DNA of 64,000 nt from JAACFF01 sp963807975 (GCA_963807975.1 CAWEDV010000002.1:124001-188000), one strand, 5' to 3'. Counted from the first letter of the stretch, positions 54,584 to 63,080 are shown. Notes: generated by a model not told the origin, from the sequence alone. Made by a program: numbers and translations.

Positions 54584-54612
54584 TTGACAATTCTTCAAAA
54601 TTGCGTTATGCT
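54584..54612 (+). promoter_or_regulatory. Sigma-70-type promoter of the peroxiredoxin-folE operon
   Basis: TTGACA at 54584-54589 and TATGCT at 54607-54612 are separated by exactly 17 bases and lie 30 bases before the ATG at 54643, which has GGAG seven bases upstream. Confidence 0.7.
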
Positions 54613-54642
54613 GATGTTGAATCAATTATTTGGAGTATCGAT

Positions 54643-55176
54643 ATGGCAATAATCGTTCTAAATGCACCTGCACCGCATTTCGCTCTGCAGGATTATCAAG
54701 GAAATATGGTAGACATATCCTAATTCAGGGGAAAACAGCATGTTCTTTTGATTTTCAACAGGGGCTTTACTTGACCCTTCTGCCGAGCGCATATGGCGCA
54801 GTTGCGCCAGGACCATGAACAATTTGTGAAGCGGGAAGTGACTATCCTGGTGATTGGACCAGAAGAAGCTGAGAAGTTTGCATCCTACTTTTCCAAACAT
54901 AATTTGCCGTTTACAGGGCTGCCGGATCCAAAGCATGGCATCCTCGAGAAATATGGGCAAGAGGTAAAGTTATTTAAATTTGGGCGTATGCCGGCGCAGG
55001 TATTGGTGGACAAAACTGGCATAGCGCGCTTTGTCCACTATGGACATTCGATGAGGGACATCCCATCAATTGAGGCCCTATTGTCTCTGGTGGATGAGAT
55101 GAATCAGGAAGAAATCGCCATCATAAGCCACCAACTTGATGGTGAAATAGTTGAATTACAAGACGAGGAAAAATAA
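54643..55176 (+). CDS. Peroxiredoxin-like redoxin with in-frame UGA at the catalytic Cys position (candidate selenoprotein)
   Basis: From a well-placed ATG the frame reads MAIIVLNAPAPHFALQDYQG, then TAA at 54721 after VDIS, then FRGKQHVLLIFNRGFT, then TGA at 54772, then PFCRAHMAQLRQDHEQF and an intact C-terminal half to 55176. All three parts are in one frame and form a complete 177-residue AhpC/TSA-like protein. In relatives the TGA position is the first Cys of C-P-F-C, so UGA read as selenocysteine gives U-P-F-C. A hairpin of the right kind follows (54794-54809). The TAA stands where Asp, Glu or Gln is usual and would be a nonsense mutation or sequence error. The stop overlaps the folE start by one base. 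If both stops are real, only residues from ATG 54793 are made. Confidence 0.65.
54794..54809 (+). promoter_or_regulatory. Candidate bacterial SECIS hairpin
   Basis: TGGCGC and GCGCCA form a perfect six-pair stem with an AGTT loop. The loop starts 25 bases after the UGA, inside the 16-37 base window of the bacterial SECIS consensus, and has G as its second base, as the consensus requires. Confidence 0.5.
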
Positions 55177-55850
55177 TGTTGAAAACAGTAACGAATATGA
55201 ATAGCAATAGCACCAACGGCAATGGGCAGCATATCAATGGAAATGGAAGAGCTAACGAAAATATGCTTACAAGAGAACTGGTCTTGGCCAAACCAGCCGA
55301 GAAACTAGCCATTGAATCGGCCGTCCGTACCATATTGGATAACGTGGGCGACGATTCAGCACGAGATGGGCTGGCAGGCACACCAGATCGCATCGCCCGC
55401 ATGTACGATGAAGTACTAGGCGGTTACCACGTCGATCCCGTCAAGCGAGTCAACGGCGCTTTATTTGACGTTGATTACAGCGAAATGGTTCTAGTACGTG
55501 ATATCGAATACTTCAGTATGTGCGAGCATCATATGCTCCCCTTCTACGGACGTGCCCATGTTGCTTATTTACCTACTGACCAGGTGATCGGGCTTTCCAA
55601 GATTCCACGACTTGTGGAGATGTTTGCGCGCCGTCTGCAAGTGCAAGAACGCCTAACTCATCAAATCGCAGACATGTTGGACGATATTCTTCTTCCCCGC
55701 GGCGTCGCTGTTGCTGTCGAGGGACAGCATATGTGCTCGATGATGCGCGGTGTGAAAAAAGAACACCCTGTCATGTTTACCAGCGCCTTCTTAGGCGAGT
55801 TCAAAGAAGACCGCGAGCTGCGTAAAGAGTTTTTGAGCCTGGTGCGTTAA
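55176..55850 (+). CDS. folE: GTP cyclohydrolase I
   Basis: DGLAGTPDRIARMYDEVLGG, EYFSMCEHHMLPFYGRAHVA, RLVEMFARRLQVQERLTHQI and VEGQHMCSMMRGVKK are diagnostic; the Cys and His of MCEHH and the Cys of HMCS bind zinc. It makes dihydroneopterin triphosphate for folate or for the photolyase antenna pterin. The N-terminal 30 residues are an Asn/Gly-rich extension. Its ATG overlaps the upstream stop by one base. folE next to phr and TspO-type genes is a usual part of B12-light regulons. Confidence 0.96.
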   Translation: MLKTVTNMNSNSTNGNGQHINGNGRANENMLTRELVLAKPAEKLAIESAVRTILDNVGDDSARDGLAGTPDRIARMYDEVLGGYHVDPVKRVNGALFDVDYSEMVLVRDIEYFSMCEHHMLPFYGRAHVAYLPTDQVIGLSKIPRLVEMFARRLQVQERLTHQIADMLDDILLPRGVAVAVEGQHMCSMMRGVKKEHPVMFTSAFLGEFKEDRELRKEFLSLVR

Positions 55851-55886
55851 TGTCTATTTGGCACGGCTGGCCGGGTTAGTGCGACC

Positions 55887-56657
55887 TCAGATTCGGTCAG
55901 CCCCATCTCGCCTGAAACGATAAACGCCAAAGATCAAGAGAATCGCAGTTATTGCCGCGGCCGCCCAGGCCGCCGTAGACACTGCTGTATTATCACTGTG
56001 CTTAACGGCGATCCCGATGAACGCCCAAATCAAGACCGCCACATAAGCAATATCACCCCGGGTGAAGCTGACCAAACCGCCGACTGCCGTGGCGATGAAG
56101 AGCATAATTATAGCCCACGCCTCAGCACCAATGCCCCAACCATTCCATCCCCAATAGGCGAGCAATGATGTTACATTGGCGATGGTGGCCACCGTGATCC
56201 AGCCCAGATATAGGCTGAATGGCAGGTGTACTAACCAGCGCATACCTGATGATACCTGCGCACGTCCAATATCCAGACGCAGGTAAATGAGGATGAGACA
56301 GACCAATAGGATGAGCATAGCCACAACCGTGAGCGGGAATACCTCATAGTGCCACAGGAAAATCCAGCCCATATTGGCCACGCTGGATAAGACAAAAATG
56401 GCGCCAATACTTCTCAGGTCAGGGTTATCCGCCTGAGCCGGCAGTAGTTGATAAATGGCATAGGCGATCAAGCCCACGTAAATGAGCCCCCATATTGAAA
56501 ACACATAGCCCGCGGGCACAAAAAAGACATCAAAACTATCCGAGATCTCGCCCGTTGTCTTCCCGTTCAAAGGCAAACCAGTGGCCAAGCCATTGACAAT
56601 AATCGTAGCCAGTACCGATATGAGCACAAGTACCTGGCGAACTGTATCCTTTTTCAT
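55887..56657 (-). CDS. TspO/MBR-family tryptophan-rich membrane protein
   Basis: The 256-residue protein has about seven hydrophobic segments. VFSIWGLIYVGLIAYAIYQL, MGWIFLWHYE, HLPFSLYLGWITVATIANVT and YWGWNGWGIGAEAW match the tryptophan-rich TspO-related family of light-regulated clusters. TspO proteins bind porphyrins and influence photo-oxidative stress. It is convergent with folE, 36 bases apart. Confidence 0.85.
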   Translation of the reverse strand: MKKDTVRQVLVLISVLATIIVNGLATGLPLNGKTTGEISDSFDVFFVPAGYVFSIWGLIYVGLIAYAIYQLLPAQADNPDLRSIGAIFVLSSVANMGWIFLWHYEVFPLTVVAMLILLVCLILIYLRLDIGRAQVSSGMRWLVHLPFSLYLGWITVATIANVTSLLAYWGWNGWGIGAEAWAIIMLFIATAVGGLVSFTRGDIAYVAVLIWAFIGIAVKHSDNTAVSTAAWAAAAITAILLIFGVYRFRRDGADRI

Positions 56658-56809
56658 CCTTTTCTCCTCAATAGACTAGATTGTTTGAATTTCTATCAAC
56701 AAGTGCTGCAAGTGAACCACTACCTCACCAATTATTCTCGAAATCGCATAGCTGTAAGGCCTTTCGAGTATTGGCCCGCGATAGCCAGTGCGGCCTGCCC
56801 AGTGCTTCC

Positions 56810-57271
56810 CTAGTCAGGGCAAACCTTGGCGTTTTGGGACGCAAGCGAATCTTGCATCCGATTAGTAAAATTCCAGCTATAAGAACTTTGTGGCTCGAGT
56901 CGAATAGCTACCTCCGAACCTGGCCTATTCAGAAGATCCTTGGCGAGGGAACTTTCGATACCTCCCAAATAGCGCACCAGAAGTCGTTCCAGGATTTCCA
57001 ATCCTCGATCCTCCTCAATTACCGCCACGGCCCGCCCACGTACGCCGCAATATGGAGGCTGATCAGCTGCCACCTCGAAACCACACCGTGGCTCCTGCAT
57101 CAAGTAATCTACCACCTTGGCACTCTGAGGCGTGGCACAGTACAAGGCGCCATCCTCATATAGATACCATAAAGATAAGACCACGGGCCAACCGGAAGAT
57201 GTATTGGTTGATAGGCGCAGGGGAATCTTGGTTCCGTGAAAAAACTTTTCAACAGAGACTGCTAAATTCAT
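56810..57271 (-). CDS. Pyridoxamine 5'-phosphate oxidase-fold protein
   Basis: The 153 residues read as a split-barrel flavin- or F420-binding protein: SVEKFFHGTKIPLRLSTNTS, GWPVVLSLWYLYEDGALYCA, SAKVVDYLMQEPRCGFEVAA and GVRGRAVAVIEEDRG. Substrate unknown; such proteins often reduce or bind heme or flavin. It follows a small gene on the same strand by about 30 bases. Confidence 0.85.
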   Translation of the reverse strand: MNLAVSVEKFFHGTKIPLRLSTNTSSGWPVVLSLWYLYEDGALYCATPQSAKVVDYLMQEPRCGFEVAADQPPYCGVRGRAVAVIEEDRGLEILERLLVRYLGGIESSLAKDLLNRPGSEVAIRLEPQSSYSWNFTNRMQDSLASQNAKVCPD

Positions 57272-57300
57272 AACGTCTCCCTTTTTAACATCATGGTCCT

Positions 57301-57444
57301 TCAGTAAATGGGCCGTTTTTCTTGCAGCGCTATTAATATATCACGCCCCGGTTCTCTCCGCATCGAATCCAGCCATTGGCTGAAGGATTCCCTGCCTGTT
57401 TCGCCATCACTGAGACTTGCAAGTTTGCGGGTAAAGCGAGGCAC
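57301..57444 (-). CDS. Small hypothetical protein
   Basis: A GTG at 57444 gives 47 residues: VPRFTRKLASLSDGETGRES, then FSQWLDSMRREPGRDILIAL, ending EKRPIY. The composition looks like a real short protein, whereas the longer frame to 57534 runs into the promoter of the plus-strand gene. The ribosome binding site is weak. Function unknown. Confidence 0.4.
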   Translation of the reverse strand: MPRFTRKLASLSDGETGRESFSQWLDSMRREPGRDILIALQEKRPIY

Positions 57445-57501
57445 AATAGACCCAGTAATTATACATTTATTAGACAAAACTGAGCCTATGTGTGCAATAT
57501 A

Positions 57502-57530
57502 TTGACAATAGTGTAACAAAATCGTATCAT
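57502..57530 (+). promoter_or_regulatory. Sigma-70-type promoter upstream of the small membrane protein gene
   Basis: TTGACA at 57502-57507 and TATCAT at 57525-57530 have a 17-base spacer. The 10-mer TGCAATATAT overlaps the -35 box at 57493-57502 and also occurs at 54564-54573 before the peroxiredoxin promoter. Confidence 0.6.
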
Positions 57531-57650
57531 TCACTCATAGCAAGGAAAAAATAAGCAGGCCGAGGTTGAATTTGACAATCACGCTAACGACTTACCGGTC
57601 AAGAAACCTGGTTTGACAACTGATAACTAGCTAACACAGAGGAGATAAAC

Positions 57651-57845
57651 ATGAATGATTCAAATCAACGATTACAGTTTTTAAACAGTTATCGTACACA
57701 ACTCAGATATGAGCTGACGCAAATGAACTATGATCAGGCGCCGCAGATAACAACTAAGAAAACCTCAAATCCGGCTGACGTCGTCACCGGCGCAGTTGCT
57801 CTTGTAGCCGTAATGTTGATATTCGCCGGCGTCTTTCTAGCTTGA
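57651..57845 (+). CDS. Small single-pass membrane protein
   Basis: GAGGAGA lies 7 bases before the ATG. The 64-residue product has a polar N-terminal half and a C-terminal hydrophobic helix (VVTGAVALVAVMLIFAGVFLA). No family recognised. It has its own promoter and precedes the fasciclin gene by about 100 bases. Confidence 0.75.
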   Translation: MNDSNQRLQFLNSYRTQLRYELTQMNYDQAPQITTKKTSNPADVVTGAVALVAVMLIFAGVFLA

Positions 57846-57948
57846 TTCGCTGTAGTTCCGAAGACATATTTCGGATGCTTATATTCCCAACGACCAAATA
57901 ACAAAATTGAAGCAAATAAAAATCTTTTCACAAATTAGGAGAATCAAA

Positions 57949-59955
57949 ATGAAACGTTTTACTTTTTTAATCGCAGTTCTTGTTCTTAGTATAGTATTGG
58001 TAGCCTGTGCAGGCGCCGCTGAACCGACAACTGCACCAGCATCTGAACCGGCAGATTCGTCTGACGAAACGGCTATGGAAGAGGAAGCAGGGGAAGAGGC
58101 GATGGAAGAGAAATCCATTGTAGATATCGCTATTGAAGACGGCCGTTTTACAACCTTGGTGGCCGCAGTTCAAGCCGCTGGTCTGGCCGAAACATTAGCT
58201 GGTGAGGGTGAATTCACTGTATTTGCTCCCACGGATGATGCTTTTGCTGCCCTGCCCGAGGGGACAGTCGAAACCCTTCTTGAAGATCCTGAAGGCGCAT
58301 TGAAGGACATCCTCCTGTATCATGTCGCCGAAGGTGCCGTACCGGCTGAGACGGTCGTAACGCTTGATTCGGCAACCACGATCCAGGGCGAACCCGTTGC
58401 AATCTCAGTTGTAGACGGCAATGTGATGTTGAACGAAAGCGCAAACGTAATCATCACTGACATCACCGCCTCTAACGGCATCATCCACGTCATTGACGCT
58501 GTAATTCTACCTCCGAGTATGAGTGAAGCAGCCGAAGATGAAATGATGGATGCCAAATCGATCGCCGAAATTGCCGCGGAAGACGGCCGCTTTTCAACCC
58601 TGGTGGCCGCAGTAGAAGCAGCGGGTCTGGCAGAAACACTGAGCGGTGAGGGTGAATTTACTGTCTTTGCTCCGACCGACGATGCTTTCGCCGCATTACC
58701 GGAAGGCACCGTGGAGTCCTTATTAGAAGATCCGCAAGGAGCCTTGAAAGACATCTTGCTTTACCACGTGGTAGGCAGCGTTGTTCCAGCGGATACGGTA
58801 GTAACTTTGGATTCTGCCGATACTCTTCAGGGTGAAAGTGTCGCTATCGCCGTTGTCGATGGTCAAGTTGTACTTAATGACAGCGCAACAGTTGTGATTA
58901 CAGACATCGAAGCTTCAAATGGCATCATTCACGTCATCGACGCTGTCATTCTGCCTCCAAGCATGAGTGAAGCAGCCCAAGACGAAATGATGGACGCTAA
59001 ATCAATAGCTGAAATTGCTGTAGAAGACGGCCGCTTCACAACGTTGGTGGCGGCTCTAGATGCGGCTGGACTGGTCGATACGCTGAGCACTGATGGAGAA
59101 TATACTGTATTCGCTCCAACCGACGATGCTTTCGCCGCCCTCCCGGAGGGAACTGTAGAATCCTTACTTGAGGATCCCGAGGGAGCTTTGACAGATGTTT
59201 TACTTTACCACGTTATCGGCAGCGTTGTCCCGGCCGAGACGGTGGTCACGCTAGATTCTGCTGATACCCTTCAAGGTGAAGCTGTCGCGATAGCTGTTGT
59301 TGATGGAGAGGTTGTACTTAATGATAGCGCAACCGTAGTGATCACAGACATCGAAGCCTCGAATGGCATCATTCACGTCATCGACGCCGTCATTCTACCT
59401 CCGAGCATGAGTGAAGCAGCCGCTGACGATGAATCAATGGCTGCGGATGAAATGATGGAATCAAAATCAATTGCTGAAATCGCCGTAGAAGATGGACGCT
59501 TCACAACCTTAGTGGCTGCCCTAGATGCAGCTGGGCTGGTTGAGACGCTGTCTGGCGAAGGTGAATTCACCGTTTTCGCTCCAGTAGACGATGCCTTTGC
59601 TGCCCTGCCTGAAGGTACGGTTGAGGCCTTACTGGAAGATCCGGAAGGGGCATTAACCGATATCCTGTTGTACCACGTGGTCGAAGGTGTGGTGCCAGCC
59701 GAGACAGTAGTGACTCTTGATTCAGCCCTAACTCTACAAGGTAGTGAAATTACCATCAGTGTTAGTGAAGATGGCGTCATACTGAACGATACTGTGCAGG
59801 TAATTATTACCGACATTATCGCTTCAAATGGCATTATCCACGTTATTGACGGCGTGCTGCTCCCGAATCCGGAACAGGCGAATGCAACTCAAACCTTTGC
59901 ACAGATGCAAGCCCTGCCATCACACTCAACGTGTGACGCTGGCCAAAAGGCCTAA
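57949..59955 (+). CDS. Lipoprotein with four tandem fasciclin (FAS1) domains
   Basis: ATG at 57949 has AGGAG seven bases upstream. The lipobox LVACAG gives a lipid-anchored exported protein. An acidic linker is followed by four FAS1 domains of about 140 residues, each with the H1 motif FTVFAPTDDAFAALPEGTVE, ILLYHV, and the H2 end NGIIHVIDAVILPPSM. They span roughly 58110-58520, 58553-58965, 58997-59405 and 59459-59865 and are joined by short acidic linkers (EDEMMDAKSIAEIA). The near identity of domains 2-4 suggests recent duplication. Role: cell adhesion or matrix attachment. Confidence 0.95.
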   Translation: MKRFTFLIAVLVLSIVLVACAGAAEPTTAPASEPADSSDETAMEEEAGEEAMEEKSIVDIAIEDGRFTTLVAAVQAAGLAETLAGEGEFTVFAPTDDAFAALPEGTVETLLEDPEGALKDILLYHVAEGAVPAETVVTLDSATTIQGEPVAISVVDGNVMLNESANVIITDITASNGIIHVIDAVILPPSMSEAAEDEMMDAKSIAEIAAEDGRFSTLVAAVEAAGLAETLSGEGEFTVFAPTDDAFAALPEGTVESLLEDPQGALKDILLYHVVGSVVPADTVVTLDSADTLQGESVAIAVVDGQVVLNDSATVVITDIEASNGIIHVIDAVILPPSMSEAAQDEMMDAKSIAEIAVEDGRFTTLVAALDAAGLVDTLSTDGEYTVFAPTDDAFAALPEGTVESLLEDPEGALTDVLLYHVIGSVVPAETVVTLDSADTLQGEAVAIAVVDGEVVLNDSATVVITDIEASNGIIHVIDAVILPPSMSEAAADDESMAADEMMESKSIAEIAVEDGRFTTLVAALDAAGLVETLSGEGEFTVFAPVDDAFAALPEGTVEALLEDPEGALTDILLYHVVEGVVPAETVVTLDSALTLQGSEITISVSEDGVILNDTVQVIITDIIASNGIIHVIDGVLLPNPEQANATQTFAQMQALPSHSTCDAGQKA

Positions 59956-59992
59956 GTGGTTCGCTAAACCTTCTTTAGGACGGGAAAAATGT

Positions 59993-60030
59993 GGGGACTC
60001 GGCAAGGATATGTCCTGAGCTGGGTCCCCC
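59993..60030 (+). terminator. Imperfect hairpin after the fasciclin gene
   Basis: GGGGAC (59993-59998) pairs with GTCCCC (60024-60029) and AGGA (60005-60008) with TCCT (60013-60016). No T-run follows, so it may be a weak terminator or an RNA-stabilising element before the next gene. Confidence 0.35.
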
Positions 60031-60079
60031 AGAATAACCAAGGATGCTTTGCAGTTGAAAAGCAACATGGAATGGCCCA

Positions 60080-60931
60080 ATGAAAAAATTATTATTCTCA
60101 ATTGTCTTTTTATCAGTTTTACTTGTTGGTTTCGCAAGCGTTGGTTTCGCAAGCGTGGTATCACAGAAAACAATCGACACGGTCACGCAGTCAATAGCGC
60201 CTACAGAGACAGAAACCGTACCAGATTATATTGTAGAAGAAAATAGACCGACAGTGAACAAACCTTCAAAGGATGAAACCATGTTTGATAGAGAAGACAC
60301 CGTCCCTTCAGAGATTGAACCCGCACCAGAACTGTCAGATTCGTCTGCACGAAATCCAGGTCGAGCATTATTTACTTTCAACGGATCCGAGCCATCCTGG
60401 TATACAGTCGATGATAATGTAATGGGTGGCATTTCAAGCAGCTCGGTTCGTGTTGATCCTGCCTTACAGAAATTGACCTTTTCCGGTAATGTCTCCTTAG
60501 ATAACAATGGTGGATTCGCCTCGACACGGTCTGATTGGGCCGGCTATGATCTTCGTGGCTATGATGGCATCTTGATGCGCGTTCGTGGTGATGGGAACGT
60601 TTATCGGCTCCGTACGCGGACAGAAAGAACTGGCTCCGAGGTTGCCTATACGGCCATATTCGAGACCGAGGTTGATACCTGGCAAGAAGTGTACATTCCC
60701 TTTGCTGAAATGATTCCAACTTACCGTGGATTTATTGTAAATGCGGCTGGACCCCTAGACCCCGCATCGATTCGTTCTTTTGGTCTGATGGTTGCCGACA
60801 AGCAGCAAGGACAGTTTTTCTTAGAGATCGATTGGATTAATGCGGTTGCCGTGAAGCGCAATGAGTCAGCAGTAGTTGATATAGGAGCAGACCAGGGCCA
60901 AGTTCCAAGTCTGGTCTACGCCGATAGCTAG
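60080..60931 (+). CDS. Exported CIA30-family protein
   Basis: A signal peptide (LLFSIVFLSVLLVGFASVGF) and an acidic linker of about 90 residues precede a CIA30/NDUFAF1-like jelly-roll domain: WYTVDDNVMGGISSSSVRVD, FSGNVSLDNNGGFASTRSDW, YDGILMRVRGDGNVYRLRTR and WQEVYIPFAEMIPTYRGFIV. Mitochondrial relatives assist complex I assembly; bacterial ones bind unknown ligands. Here the protein is secreted, which argues against a complex I role. Confidence 0.88.
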   Translation: MKKLLFSIVFLSVLLVGFASVGFASVVSQKTIDTVTQSIAPTETETVPDYIVEENRPTVNKPSKDETMFDREDTVPSEIEPAPELSDSSARNPGRALFTFNGSEPSWYTVDDNVMGGISSSSVRVDPALQKLTFSGNVSLDNNGGFASTRSDWAGYDLRGYDGILMRVRGDGNVYRLRTRTERTGSEVAYTAIFETEVDTWQEVYIPFAEMIPTYRGFIVNAAGPLDPASIRSFGLMVADKQQGQFFLEIDWINAVAVKRNESAVVDIGADQGQVPSLVYADS

Positions 60932-61261
60932 AAACAGTCGTCCCGCGACGAATGAATTAGGTATTGCAAAACCAGTGACCGTTTGATTTCACAGATCGTT
61001 ACTTCTATTATATGCATAGCTTTCTTTTCTCCTTGTGAATAGTGAATACGGGTTCCGCAACAGCAGTAGCCAGGCAGGCCCCGTATTCACTTCACTTAAA
61101 GCCACTTGATTTGCAAAGTTTGCTGAACGATTTGCCCAAGAAACCTTAATTAATTGCATTGGCAGACAAAGCCGCTGCCAGATATAGAACACAGGTCAAC
61201 TGCGAATCATCAGGAAACTGCTGCTCGCGTGTGGATTTTATATAATAAGGAGAAGACTACA
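60932..61261. other. Intergenic region with a long inverted repeat
   Basis: 330 bases with no gene I can support. The only clear structure is the 12-bp inverted repeat at 61041-61091. Confidence 0.5.
61041..61091. repeat. Perfect 12-bp inverted repeat with 27-base loop
   Basis: AGTGAATACGGG (61041-61052) and CCCGTATTCACT (61080-61091). It could terminate transcription of the CIA30 gene or be a small mobile repeat; no T-run follows on the plus strand. Confidence 0.6.
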
Positions 61262-61444
61262 ATGAATTCAAGAATGCGAATAGCCAAAGCTTCAATATTA
61301 TTGGCCGCTTTTTTGTCGTTTCTGTTATCAGTATATCTTTGGTTCACAGGGGCGAACGATCAGGGCATCTTCGTCGGCATCTGGGTTCCCTCCATTCTAA
61401 GCTTTGGCGCCTTGGTTTTCGCCGGGAGCAGCAGCGATGAATGA
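61262..61444 (+). CDS. Small two-helix membrane protein
   Basis: AAGGAG lies nine bases before the ATG. The 60-residue product has two hydrophobic segments (SILLAAFLSFLLSVYLWFTG and GIWVPSILSFGALVFAG) and a polar end. Function unknown. Its stop overlaps the start of a second tiny membrane-protein gene, so the two are probably co-translated. Confidence 0.8.
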   Translation: MNSRMRIAKASILLAAFLSFLLSVYLWFTGANDQGIFVGIWVPSILSFGALVFAGSSSDE

Positions 61445-61544
61445 AACTTGGATCTTTATTTGGGGTATACTTGCCTTTCTTCTGGCGGTTGGCCCCCTAA
61501 TGCTGGCTGCCTATCTTGATAATCGAGAGAAGGGACAAGAATAA
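61437..61544 (+). CDS. 35-residue single-pass membrane protein
   Basis: An ATG inside the preceding gene's last codons (GATGAATGA) opens a 35-codon frame, MNETWIFIWGILAFLLAVGP continuing LMLAAYLDNREKGQE, with one transmembrane helix and a charged C-terminus. The overlap, amphipathic layout and position suggest a genuine small partner protein. Confidence 0.6.
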   Translation: MNETWIFIWGILAFLLAVGPLMLAAYLDNREKGQE

Positions 61545-61574
61545 CAAGGCCTTTTGGGCCCAGGACTGACAAGC

Positions 61575-63080
61575 ATGAATGCATCGAGAGACATAAAATC
61601 AATTCTTGTGACTGGCGTAACCGGTTATGTTGGCGGACGCTTAGTACCTCGTCTCCTGCAGGCTGGTTATCATGTCCGGGTCTTAATCAGAGGGACCGCC
61701 AGCCGGCTAGACGGCCGTGCATGGAAAGACCAGGTCGAGATCATCATTGGCGATGTCTTGGCTCCCGAGACACTGGCCGCAGGCTTGCAAGGCATCGATG
61801 CCGCTTATTACCTCATCCACAGCATGGGTGGCAAGGGAGAATTTAGCAAACGCGATATTCAAGCAGCAGAAAACTTTGCCTCCGCGGCCGCTTTTGCCGG
61901 AGTTAGAAACATCATTTATCTCGGCGGGCTTGGGGATGTGGACAGCAACCTATCTGAGCATCTGCGCTCGCGGCAGCAAACCGGCGACGCCTTAAGAAAG
62001 TTCGCAGTCCCGGTGACTGAGTTTCGGGCCGGTATGGTCGTTGGTTCGGGCAGCCTTTCATTTGAGATGATGCGCAATTTGACAGAACGATTGCCAGTTA
62101 TGATTGCACCCCGCTGGGTCTATACAAAAACGCAGCCGATTGCCATTCGCGACATACTTAATTATCTCATTTCTAGCTTGGAAACCCCGGCAAGTCAGGG
62201 CAAGATTATAGAGATAGGCGCTCCTGACGTGCTGACTTATGCCGAAATGATGATGACCTATGCTCGCATACGTGGCTTACATCGCCTAATCGTGCGCGTG
62301 CCAGTGCTGACGCCGCGTCTTTCATCCTATTGGGTGCATTGGATGACGCCCGTTTCAGCTGGAGTAGCCACTCCGCTAATTGAAGGCTTGCGCAACGAGT
62401 TAATCGTACGCGATCAGTCAGCCAGGTCCTTATTTCCTAACATTGATCCAATCGGTTTTGAAACAGCCGTCCGCCTGGCGCTGGCCCGCATTGAAAATGG
62501 GGATATCGAATCCTTGTGGAGTGATGCCCTTGCCTCCAGCCAGAAAGATATCACGCCCACTTTCCTAACTCAGGAACAAGGGATGCTCATTGAACGCAGG
62601 CAAACAAAGGTGGCTGCCCCGCCATCAGCTGTTTTTCGCTCCTTTTGTGGGCTAGGTGGGGAACGCGGTTGGCCCCCATTTAACTGGCTGTGGAAGCTGC
62701 GTGGGGCCATAGATAGACTTTGGGGCGGCGTGGGAATGCGCCGCGGGCGTCGTCACCCAGATCAGCTTCGTCAAGGAGAAGCCTTAGATTTCTGGCGCGT
62801 GGAGAAGGTGGAGACTGACCACCTGCTGCGTTTGCGGGCAGAGATGAAAATGCCAGGCCGCGGCTGGCTGCAATTTGAAGCGCACAATCGCCAAGATGGC
62901 GATACGGACCTGGTACAGACAGCATACTTTGCCTCAAAAGGGCTCTTCGGTCTGCTCTACTGGTATAGCATCTACCCCTTACACGGGCTCATCTTCTCAC
63001 GGATGATCAATGCTGTCGCTCAACAGGCTGCTGAATATTCAATAGTTCCCGAATCCAGCAGGTCAGACCCAGCAAACTAG
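61575..63080 (+). CDS. NAD(P)-binding SDR fused to a SRPBCC/DUF2867-like domain
   Basis: SILVTGVTGYVGGRLVPRLL is the Rossmann nucleotide site of an atypical SDR, with AAYYLIHSMGGKGEFSKRDI and IIYLGGLGDVDSNLSEHLRS following. From about residue 330 a DUF2867/SRPBCC-like domain contains LWGGVGMRRGRRHPDQLRQG and the ALDFWRVEKVE segment. This two-domain form is common in light-induced CarH/LitR-type clusters. ATG at 61575 has AGGA nine bases upstream; a TTG at 61554 is in frame. Confidence 0.9.
   Translation: MNASRDIKSILVTGVTGYVGGRLVPRLLQAGYHVRVLIRGTASRLDGRAWKDQVEIIIGDVLAPETLAAGLQGIDAAYYLIHSMGGKGEFSKRDIQAAENFASAAAFAGVRNIIYLGGLGDVDSNLSEHLRSRQQTGDALRKFAVPVTEFRAGMVVGSGSLSFEMMRNLTERLPVMIAPRWVYTKTQPIAIRDILNYLISSLETPASQGKIIEIGAPDVLTYAEMMMTYARIRGLHRLIVRVPVLTPRLSSYWVHWMTPVSAGVATPLIEGLRNELIVRDQSARSLFPNIDPIGFETAVRLALARIENGDIESLWSDALASSQKDITPTFLTQEQGMLIERRQTKVAAPPSAVFRSFCGLGGERGWPPFNWLWKLRGAIDRLWGGVGMRRGRRHPDQLRQGEALDFWRVEKVETDHLLRLRAEMKMPGRGWLQFEAHNRQDGDTDLVQTAYFASKGLFGLLYWYSIYPLHGLIFSRMINAVAQQAAEYSIVPESSRSDPAN

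Larger units (their letters stand above)
54276..54642. other. Divergent AT-rich control region of the light/stress island
   Basis: About 370 bases between the B12-sensor gene (minus) and the peroxiredoxin-like gene (plus). It holds the N-terminal remnant frame of the sensor (ATG at 54321), a run of TATACA-type repeats (54355-54375), the palindrome at 54398-54412, a GATCTnGGTAAGATC-like dyad near 54450-54470 and a consensus promoter at 54584-54612. Confidence 0.55.

Noticed and set aside
58320..59834. Long antisense frames opposite the fasciclin repeats
   Set aside because: They recur because the FAS1 repeats recur; Ser/Ala-rich low-complexity products without start signals.
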